DNA from: Diacronema lutheri
Taxonomy: Eukaryota > Haptophyta > Pavlovophyceae > Pavlovales > Pavlovaceae
DNA length: 64,000 bases
Reading direction: 5' to 3'
Assembly: GCA_019448385.1 (NCBI GenBank)
Contig: JAGTXO010000009.1
Location: 62,001-126,000 of the forward strand
The stretch's first letter is position 1. Each line of letters opens with the position of its first letter. The notes beneath the pieces were generated by a model, which was not told the DNA's origin, made no database searches, and worked only from the letters and a program-made list of their open reading frames with translations. This document shows positions 9,385 through 17,406 of this stretch, piece by piece. The translations under genes were made by a program, and so were the position numbers.

Positions 9385-11296
9385 TCACTCGGCCTTGCCG
9401 CCCTTCTCAGCTCCTGGGCGAGTGCCCATCTTGCCCATGTGCTGCAGCATGGACGACAAGTTGGAGCCCACCGTCTGAGAGAGAAGGGAAGTCACGGGGG
9501 GACGGACGGACGTGCACGTCAGCAGCGCGTCGCGTCAGCCGCTTGCCGCACGGGTGCGCGGGAGCGCTGGCGCAACGTCCGCGAGCGTGGCGCCGTGCGA
9601 CGGCGCGCAGCCTCTGCGGAGCGCGCGCGCGTTGCGCGTCGCGAGACGGCGCGCCGTCGCGCGCTGCGTGGAGCGCGCGATGGCGAAGCAGCGCTCACGG
9701 GGAAGTGCCTGTACTTGAAGCCGAGCTTCTCGATGTGCGTGCGCACCACTGGGGCAATCTGCGCGTAGTACGAATGGTGCAGCCGCGGGAAAAGATGGTG
9801 CTCGATCTGCTTGCACAGCGCGCACACACGCGCGCAGTCGACGTGCGCAATGGCGTGAGCGTTATGCCGGGAGAGGAGAGGAGGGGAGGGGGGGGGGGGG
9901 CAGGGGGGGGGAGAAAAAGGCGCGCGCCTGGAAGTTGAGCCCTCCATTGAGCACGCCAAGCCAGTAGCCGCCCACATTCGAACTCGTCTCGACCTGCCGC
10001 TGCACGAAGGTTGCAGAGCGCGGCAAGCTGCCCTTGGGGCCCACACTACCCACGCCGTCAAAGTTGTGCGAGATGAAGAAGAAGAAGGCGAGGTAGAAGG
10101 AGCCCGTGCACACCGTCGCGCAGATGCACAGCGCCGTGTGCACCGTCGGCTGCAGCCAGAGCGGCAGCGCGACGAAGCGCGCCCAGAAGCCAAGCTTGCA
10201 CGCCACCGCTGGTGCAAACAGGGCGCGCGCGAGGGGCGAGATCTTCTCGCCCTCCCATCGCCACGCGAGCAGCTCGAGCGCGTCGAGGAAGAGCAGCTTA
10301 AACGCGTACATCGCCTCGCCTGCACCGCGCCGGCGCGCGCGGGCGACGCGCGCGCGGGCCGAAGCAAACGCTCGGTGCGATCAGCAGGGCGCCCGCGGCT
10401 GCTTGGCGGGTGCGAGCCGCGGCGCCTTGCGCCGTGCGGCGCTGCGCGAGAGGCAGGCGCGCGCAGCCGCCGACGGCAGACCGAAACGTGTCCGCTCTCT
10501 CTCTCTCTCCCCCCCCCCCCCCCCCCCCTCAGCCGACCGCGCGCGCACCGGGCAGAATGTAAAGCTGTTGGAGCGCATGCCACGGCATCCAGCCGTCCGT
10601 TGGCTTGAGCCGCAGCACGCCGTGCGCCTTCTGGTCCGGGTCGGCGTCGACGTCGTTGGTGTGCAGGTGGTGCATCACCACGTGCTCCTGCAGCCAGAGC
10701 ACCATGTTGCCGCCGATCCAGTCCTGCGCGTACCCAAGGCAGTAGTTGATCACCGAGTGGCGCGAGAGCGCGCCGTGGTTCGCGTCGTGCTGGATGTTGA
10801 GACCGATCCACGCAAAGACGAGGCCGAGAAAGACGGAGAGGAGGAGCGTCTTGCCGCGCAGCAGCATATACCCCTCAATCGACACGGCGGCCACCACCAG
10901 CGCCGCCGCCTTGAGCCAATAGGAGGGCGGCGCAAAGCCGCCGCTCCCCTTTGGCAGCAAGGCGTTCACCTCCGCGCACAGCCGGAGGTAGGCACTGTCG
11001 GCCTGCGTCGGCTTCTCGGAGGCGTCGAGCGAGCCCACGAAGAACTTGCTCATCCGCGCCTTGGGCCACGCCCGCCGGTGGTACTCCATGAACGCCTCGG
11101 TCGCGTCGCGCCCGCCAAAGAGGCTCACAAAGTGGGCGCCGCCCGGGTGCTCGTCACGGAAGGCCTTGGCGTCGTAGACGGCATCGCCGACGATGGTGAG
11201 GTCGGGGCGCTCATCCACCGCCTTGCGCGTGTACGAGGCGACCTCCGCCGCGCGCAGCTCCGCCACGCCGCCCTCGCTCGCGGCCGAAGGCGGCAT
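9385..11296 (-). CDS. Front-end fatty acid desaturase with cytochrome b5 domain, delta-4 type
   Basis: Membrane enzyme (ER type) that inserts a double bond between an existing one and the carboxyl end of a long-chain polyunsaturated fatty acid; electrons come from its fused cytochrome b5. Four exons: 11296-10549, 10319-9928, 9806-9699 and 9474-9385, all phases consistent, 445 aa. Visible motifs are the heme-binding HPGG near the N-terminus, histidine boxes HDANH and HHLHTN, and the third box QIEHHLFP, whose Gln marks front-end desaturases. Several membrane segments lie between the boxes. The second intron starts GC rather than GT; the others are GT-AG. Length and sequence agree, from memory, with the delta-4 (DHA-forming) desaturase of Pavlova lutheri. 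Delta-4 regioselectivity rests on that match, not on motifs. Confidence 0.93.
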
Positions 11297-11433
11297 GCCT
11301 AGAGACTTCGCGGCGGAGCAGCGGCTCGCGCTGGAAGACGCGCGTGGAAGTTGAGACTGACTATAACATTGGTGGCTACTCGATTCCCCCGCAGCTGGTG
11401 CTGACCCCGCTGTCCTGACGTAAGCGCCGTTAG

Positions 11434-11441
11434 TATAAAAT
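11434..11441 (+). promoter_or_regulatory. TATA-like box
   Basis: TATAAAAT lies 45-52 bp upstream of the ATG at 11486, in the 189-bp gap between the divergently transcribed desaturase and the unknown gene. It is one of few AT-rich octamers in this GC-rich region, and its orientation suits the rightward gene. Confidence 0.5.
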
Positions 11442-11485
11442 AGGGGGCGGGTGAGTCGTTCCGTGAACGCCCGCCGTTTCTGCTG

Positions 11486-12307
11486 ATGAGCGCCATCGCG
11501 GACTGGCGCGATTTGGCGACGACATGCGGCCAGCGCTTCTGGCACGAGACGTGTCAGCAGGAGCGGCGCATCCGAGGCGCGTGGCAGGAGGAGCACGACG
11601 CGTGCACTCGCGCCGCCTCGCGCACTGCCGACCCACGGCCACCCGAGCTTCTCCGCACGTCAATCAACATCCGCACGGGCCTGTGGGAGACGCGGCCGCC
11701 CGCGCGGCCGCACGTGCCGCACCGCATGGGCGCGACGCGTGGGCTCGCGCCCCTCACGGCGTACGAGGCCTCACTGCGCGACATGCTCCTCAAGCCCGAG
11801 CGCCCGGCGCTGCGCATGTCGACGATGCCGCTCGCCGGCGACGCGCCGCGGCCATCGGTGCACGCGGCCCTCTCCGACGACGCGATCCGCGCGCAGGAGC
11901 GCCGGCTGCTTCCTGCGGCCATCCACCACGACGGCGACGGCGCGCTCGGCGATGGCCTCCGTCCGAGCTTCGAGGGCGGTGGCGTGGCCGGTCGCAGCGA
12001 GTACGAGCGCTCGCTCCGGCTGGTCGCGCACAATGCCGGGCAGATGCAGCGCGTCACGGCGGAGGAGCGCCGGCAGCGCTTGCACGAGGGCGCGGCGGGC
12101 AAGCCGCACATCCGTGACTTTGCGGGCATGGGGCTGCCGCCGCCGTTGGGCGCTCGTGACGCGCTGCCGCCCGGCTCGTACCGGCCGACCGAGGCGGACA
12201 TGGCGCGCGTGCGCGCGCGGCACGAGCGCGAGCAGAGGCGCCTGCGAGCACAGCTCGAGCGCGTGGCGCGAAGCGTGGGCGAGCAACCGCTGGCGCGGTG
12301 CAGGTGA
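11486..12307 (+). CDS. Uncharacterised 273-aa soluble protein
   Basis: Single-exon ORF starting MSAIADWRDLATTCGQ. No family is recognised. The protein is rich in Arg, Ala and Pro with charged helical stretches (for example ERRQRLHEGAAGK, and RARHEREQRRLRAQLERVA near the C-terminus), and has no signal peptide or membrane segment. The middle contains RTSINIRTGLWETRPP, the kind of short Trp/Pro motif seen in small axonemal proteins; that comparison is only suggestive. Support for being a gene comes from the TATA-like box just upstream, natural amino-acid composition compared with the shadow frames, and tight spacing between the desaturase promoter and the FYVE gene 93 bp downstream. Confidence 0.6.
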   Translation: MSAIADWRDLATTCGQRFWHETCQQERRIRGAWQEEHDACTRAASRTADPRPPELLRTSINIRTGLWETRPPARPHVPHRMGATRGLAPLTAYEASLRDMLLKPERPALRMSTMPLAGDAPRPSVHAALSDDAIRAQERRLLPAAIHHDGDGALGDGLRPSFEGGGVAGRSEYERSLRLVAHNAGQMQRVTAEERRQRLHEGAAGKPHIRDFAGMGLPPPLGARDALPPGSYRPTEADMARVRARHEREQRRLRAQLERVARSVGEQPLARCR

Positions 12308-12400
12308 CGCGAGCAAGGCGGGCAGGGCTGTCTCTGCAAAGAAGTGCACACTGATGAGCGCAGACTCGAGACAAAAATTTCCCTCCGACCGGACGCCAGC

Positions 12401-14663
12401 ATGGCGACGCCGGCGGTCGAGTGGAACACGACGCACTGGGTGCCGGATGAGGCGGTGAGCGAGTGCGCCGCGCCCACGTGCGGCCGGCCGTTCAATCGCC
12501 TCCTGCGCAAACACCACTGCCGCCGGTGCGCGCGCGCGCCCGCGCCGGCCGCGCGCGCCACGCCGTGGCTTGGTCCCGCCCGCGCCGGCGCACGCCGCGA
12601 TCGACCGACGAGAGCCGCGCGCCCGCGGCCGGCGCGCGCGCCGCGCCTCGCGCAGGTGTGGGCGCGTCTTCTGCGCACAGTGCACGTCGCACAAGCTCCA
12701 CCTCACGCCGCAGCTCGCCGTTGACTCGGAGCGCGGCGTGGCCGTGCGCGTGTGCGTCGGCTGCTACGACGAGTGCGCGACTGCCTCGACGTCCGCGCGC
12801 GCCGGCCTCGGGCCCGAGCAGGCGTTGGACGACGAGCAGCTGGCGCCCGCGCGTGACTGGACAGCCGCGCTCGTCCGCGCGCGCGCCAAGCACGCCGCGC
12901 AAGCGCGCCTCGACATCGCCGACGCGCTGCATCGGTGGGAGCGCGCGTGCGCGACGCCGCTGCTTGCGCGCCCGCTGCCCGGCGCGGTCGCTGCGCGCGC
13001 GGCGGCCGAGGAGAGCGGCGTGCGGTGGGAGGAGGACAACTCGCGGCTGGACTGCCCGCATTGCAACGTCCACTTCTCAGCCTTCACCCGCCGCCACCAC
13101 TGCCGTCTGTGCGGCTCGCTCTGCTGCTCGGACTGCAGCCACCGCACCGCCGTCTCGCGCGCGCCCGCCGGCCGCGGGCCGGCGGGCGGCGGCCCGGATG
13201 CGGCGGGGTGCGGATTCGGCGCGGCGAGGGCGTCGACGCGCGTCGCTGGCGCGCTCGTCGCCGCCGCGTCCGCGAGCGTCGCCGCCGCCGGCCTGCCGCC
13301 GCCTTCGGTGCGATCGTGCGCGCGGTGCGCGGCGTTGCTCGCGAGGCACGCGGCGGGCGTCGCGCACGCCGACGCGCTCGCGGCGGTAAACGAGTCGGCG
13401 CTCGTGCGCGCGTACGCGCAGCTCGCCGCGGCGCGCGCCGCCATCTCCGAGCAGCTCGGCCTGTACGCGCGCGCCGTCTCGCGCCTAGACCTCGCACTCG
13501 ACCCCAGCTCCCTCGGCGCCGAGCTTGCACGGCGCGAGCAGCTTCTCGCGCAGCTCCTGCCAAAGGCGATGAGCGCGCTCAAGGCGCTCGCCGCCGCGCC
13601 GACGCGCACGCCCGCCGACGCGCGCGTCGCCGCGCAGGCCAAGGCGATGGCCATCGCCTTCTTGCAGGGCGCCGCGCCGCGCTTCCACGCGCTCAAGCGC
13701 GCGGCGGAGCTCAAGTTGGCGCAGGCGCGCGACGAGCAGGCGGCCGCGCTCCACGCGAAGCAGGCGATGGCGGCAGAGGCGGCGGCGGCGGGCGCGCGAC
13801 CCGCCACCAATGGCGGCAACGGCGGGCCAAACGACGCAGCAGCAGCTGCCGCCGAGCCACCGTCCCTCAGTGAGAAAAGGCACGGCCACTTCCTCGCGCG
13901 GGTCATCGCACGCACACGCGGCGCGGCGGCGGCGGCGGCGGCCACGCCGGCGATGGGCAACATGGCGACGGCGATGAATGGCGTGACGAGCGCCGCCGTC
14001 GGCACGCTCACCGACCTCGTGCCCGCGCGCGGTGGCGCGGTGCTCGCGCGGCTGCTGCCGCAGCCGGCGGCGGGCGCACCGACGACGGCGGCGGTGTTCC
14101 GCGGCGCGGCCGTGGCCGCCGGCTGCGGCGGCGGGGCATGGGCGCAGCACACCGAGCGCGCGGCGGAGCTGCAGCTGCCAACGTCTGCGCATCTGGACAC
14201 GCTCACGCGCGCGCTCGTCCTCATCTCGCGCCTCTCCCTCTCGCACGCGGACGCGGCCTCGCGTCTGGGCCTCTCCAGGGCGCTGGGCGAGGTCGTGCGC
14301 GAGATCCACGCGGAGGTCGCCTTCTGGGCGGAGGAGCGCGGCGAGGACGTGGGCGCGCGCGACGCGGCGATCACGGCGGACGTGACCGCCGCCGCGGCGG
14401 ACGACGTCCTCGCGCCGATGGGCGGCGGCTCGCTCGTCGAGCAGCTCGCGCGCGCGGGGCAGGAGGGAGGCGGCGTGCGCCTCGAGGACGGCGACGCAGC
14501 TGTGCTCGGCGAGATGGCGCTCGTCGTTGGCGGCGCGTGCTCGCTCGTCGAGACGGAGGTGCCGGAAGCCGCGTCCGCCAGCTCGCGCGCCGCGCTGTGC
14601 GCGCTGCGCCAGCAGCTCAAGGCGACGTGCGCCGCGCGTGGCCACACGGCATCGCCTATATAG
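12401..14663 (+). CDS. Tandem FYVE zinc-finger protein
   Basis: Two exons, 12401-12525 and 12656-14663 (GT-AG intron of 130 bp, join CG|G), 710 aa. FYVE 1 (about residues 8-75) has WVPD, the basic RKHHCRRCG core spanning the splice site, and paired cysteines up to VCVGCYD. FYVE 2 (about 165-270) has CPHC, RRHHCRLCG and SCARC, with a long Ala/Gly-rich insertion. FYVE fingers bind phosphatidylinositol 3-phosphate on endosomes; two in one protein recalls yeast Vac1/Pep7, a Rab5 effector. The rest is Ala-rich helix with possible coiled coil. An in-frame ATG at 12344 is an alternative start. The stop codon TAG straddles the left edge of the dispersed repeat beginning at 14662, so the native C-terminus may have been replaced. 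Confidence 0.85.
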
Positions 14664-15232
14664 GGCGCGGTCCGGGCTGGTCCGGCCAGTGTAAGGCTGA
14701 GTGTACGACCCGGGTCGTACAATCAAGGGTTAAAAGCCAGCCAATGAGCGCTCGAGGGGTCGGAGCGAGGCTTTGGACGAGCCTAGGGCCGAGACCCCCC
14801 TCCGACCGGCCGATTTTGAGTAGAATTCGGGGTCGAGCGGGCGCGGCGGACGGAGGGCCCGAGCCGGGCCGACGGAGGGTCCGACCCCGGAATGCGGGCG
14901 ACCGGAAGGGCTTGGGTGATTGACGCCCAGTAGAATAGAATGGCGGATTCCGGGGGGGATCGCAACTGGCATCGCGCAAGCTGAGGCCCTCTGACTGACC
15001 GGACCGCGCCGAGTGCGCGTGCACCCCGTGGAGGGCGCGGCCAGTCAGACACCCTTCGCTACGGAGCTAGCCGCGGCATACCGTGCGCTGCGCCGGCGCG
15101 CTACTTGCCGTTGGCCGAGCTGCGGGTGTCGCGCACGGCCGTGCTGCGCAGCCAGCGCCTCGATGCGCCGGTGGCCGGAACCAGCGCCTCGACAGCATGT
15201 TGGCTCACTTGGGCTCGGTGCGCGGCTCTGCC

Positions 15233-15265
<33 letters not shown>

Positions 15266-16390
15266 CTTCGGACTCGCTGCCCGGCTCTGCCTGTGCGGGC
15301 GCGATGCACTCGGACTCGATGCCCGGCTCTGCCTTCGTGGGCGCGGTCGCGGGCACGGGCGCGCCCTCGACCCCGTCGCGGTTGAAGACCTCGAACTCGA
15401 CGCACACGCCGTGGTCCTTGAAGTCGGTGGCCTCGCTGTCGTTCGCGTAAGCCTCGGGCGAACTCGCAACGAGCGACGACATCTCGGCGTGGAGCCGGCA
15501 CATCTCATGCTGCACCGCGTGTTCAGGTTCTCGAGCGCTCCGTTGAAAGAGTCACTCCCACAGAGGCGCTCGCTGCACCACACCAGATAGCCATCGAGCT
15601 TGTGAGCGTGCTCGTGCGCCCGTGCGAGGTCCTCGGAGAGCGCGTCGGCGCGCGCGCACATGCCGTCGCATGATTTGGCCGGTGTCATGCTGTGCTTCCA
15701 AGGCCTGGTGCTCGGCGTTGAGCGTGTCGTGATCCATGCGAACGAGCTGCAACCAGCTGCAGCAGCCGCGCGACGCCGCTGTCGCCGACGATGCGCTGGA
15801 GCATGTGGCCCATGAGGTGCGCGCGGCACGTGGCGAGCGCGACATTCTTGCGCAGCAGCGCGAGGATCCGGGCGCCGCGGACGAGCCGGCCCATGCACTT
15901 GAGCGCGTAGATTCGGCCGCACATGCACGCGCCGACGACCGAGTCGGCGGGCCCGCCGTCGAGCCAAAAGTTGGCCTCGGCCGCATCGCGGCGGCGGGCG
16001 ACGCGCCGCAGGATGCGCACGCGGTAGTGCCGGTCGACGAGCAGCTCGTCGCCGAAGATCTCGTCGGGCAGCAGCACGGAGAAGTTCTGGGGGTACATGT
16101 TGTGCGAGCGTGCACGCGACGAGATCTCGTCGGGCGTGCCGTCCATTCGTTCTGAGCAGAGCGCGTCGGACCGGCAGACAGACGATGCAGCGCGCGAAGG
16201 CACCTGCAGCGCGCGGCGTGGCCTCGCGTGCCGTCACGAAGCCGCCTGCGCGCACTGCGGAGGCGGCGAGCGCGACGAGGGCGGGCGCGGACGAGGTGCT
16301 GAGCGGCGTCACGTACGCGCCCTCGCCCGCCGAGCTCGACGCCGCGGCGCTGACGATGCGCACGGCGTACCACACCGACCGCCTCTGAGA
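14662..16390. repeat. Dispersed repeat, copy 1 (about 1.73 kb)
   Basis: Nearly identical to 62129-64000 in the same orientation; similarity starts abruptly at AGGGCGCGGTCCGG in both. The main difference is a replaced block: about 32 nt here (15177-15208) against about 172 nt in copy 2 (62645-62816). GCGGGC hexamer runs also vary. The left part holds a perfect 18-bp palindrome at 14703-14720. On the minus strand, protein-like stretches appear in three successive frames (16203-15700, then about 15740-15680, then 15670-15540, then 15515-15240), and both copies share the frame changes. It therefore looks like a decayed coding element or a non-coding repeat rather than a live gene. A 67-codon plus-strand ORF (16186-16388) is also conserved in both. 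No transposase is recognised. Confidence 0.85.
14703..14720. repeat. 18-bp perfect palindrome in repeat copy 1
   Basis: GTACGACCCGGGTCGTAC is its own reverse complement. It recurs unchanged at 62170-62187 in copy 2, 41 bp inside the left edge of each repeat. Possible protein-binding or element-end site. Confidence 0.8.
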
Positions 16391-16522
16391 CGATGCGCGG
16401 CGCCTGCGGAGGACTGGTCCGATGGCGCGCAAACCGTGGGCGAAAGGGCGCGAAGCCAACGGCCGTCCGCGCACGTTCAAACGCGCGCATATGAGTACGG
16501 GTGGCTTCCTCCCACCTTCGGC

Positions 16523-16834
16523 GCCGCTTTCTAAAAGGGTGTAGGGTGTAGGGTGTAGGATGCAAAACAAGCCCTCCCTACATTTGGGCCCGACGTCATT
16601 CCTTCTTTCGTCACAGCGTCAATCCTTCTCCCCCCATGGGACTTTCATACCCGTACTTATCCTACACCCTACACTATGTAAATACTTAGAGAATAGATAC
16701 ATCCTACACTAAGTAAAAGCACTCGTATGTGAGTAACGTCACGGCTTCGAAGAAGGAATGACGTCGGGCCCAAATGTAGGGAGGGCTTGTTTTGCATCCT
16801 ACACCCTACACCCTACACCCTTTTAGAAAGCGGC
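16523..16834. mobile_element. Foldback/MITE-like element with perfect 85-bp inverted arms
   Basis: The arms 16523-16607 and 16750-16834 are exact reverse complements around a 142-bp loop. The element is clearly AT-richer than its surroundings and has no ORF. Each arm carries three tandem GGGTGTA-type heptamers next to AAAAGGG, giving a telomere-like look, then a unique segment containing GGGCCCGACGTC. The palindrome GGCGCC flanks both sides (16520-16525 and 16835-16840). It sits just beyond the right end of repeat copy 1. Interpreted as a non-autonomous terminal-inverted-repeat element; no matching autonomous partner is seen here. Confidence 0.8.
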
Positions 16835-16934
16835 GGCGCCTCAGAGCATGGCGCCCGCCCGCTCGAGCCGGACCTCCGCGCAGCCGGACTCGCCCCGCCC
16901 CGGGCTGCTCTGGCTGGGCGACGTCGTGCGCGCC

Positions 16935-17219
16935 TCAGAACGCCGCGCTCGCCACGCGCACGTAGCCCTCGTCCGGGTCCGGCTCGGGCGCCGCGTCGCG
17001 CACCGAGCGCGACGCGGCCTCGACGCTTGGCGTTTCGGCACGCGAGGCGACGGATGCCTCGTCCGGCCGGCCCCACGGCAGCTGCAGCTCGAGCTGGCGC
17101 TGGATGATGCGCGGCGTCGCCACGCGCCCGTGCTGCACCTCGCGACGTCGCGCGCGCACGTAGAGCACGATCGCCACCGAGCCGCTGAGGCCCATCATCG
17201 CGCCGAGCAGCACCGACAT
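16935..17219 (-). CDS. Small single-pass membrane protein, 94 aa
   Basis: Starts MSVLLGAMMGLSGSVAIVLY: a hydrophobic segment at residues 2-21, then RARRREV, which predicts a cytosolic C-terminus by the positive-inside rule. The remainder is polar and acidic at the end (PEPDPDEGYVRV). No family recognised. A longer in-frame start at 17300 exists but would place a polar leader before the membrane segment. It is head-to-head with the helicase pseudogene. Size and isolation make this tentative. Confidence 0.45.
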   Translation of the reverse strand: MSVLLGAMMGLSGSVAIVLYVRARRREVQHGRVATPRIIQRQLELQLPWGRPDEASVASRAETPSVEAASRSVRDAAPEPDPDEGYVRVASAAF

Positions 17220-17406
17220 TGTGGTCTCATTGTCTGCTTGGGCGCGAACGGAAAACGCGCGAAGGGTGGCGACGAAGATCGTTGGGTTGGGTTGGGCCAC
17301 CGGCTCCCGAGGGTTGCTTGTGGCGCTCGACTGACCGTTGGCCCAGCTTTTTTTTTCTCGAACCTACTGTGGAGCCGCCTGCAGCGTGATCCTCGGCAAA
17401 ACGACC

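Noticed and set aside
12570-12655. ORF start at 12570 for the FYVE protein
   Set aside because: Lies in the intron; starting there would lose half of the first FYVE finger.
16186-16388. 67-codon plus-strand ORF in the repeat
   Set aside because: Conserved in both copies but so is all surrounding sequence; the one replacement seen gives no sign of selection, so it was not listed as a gene.
16536-16562. GGGTGTA repeats as a telomere
   Set aside because: Only three units, present symmetrically in both arms of an inverted repeat and embedded within the chromosome.
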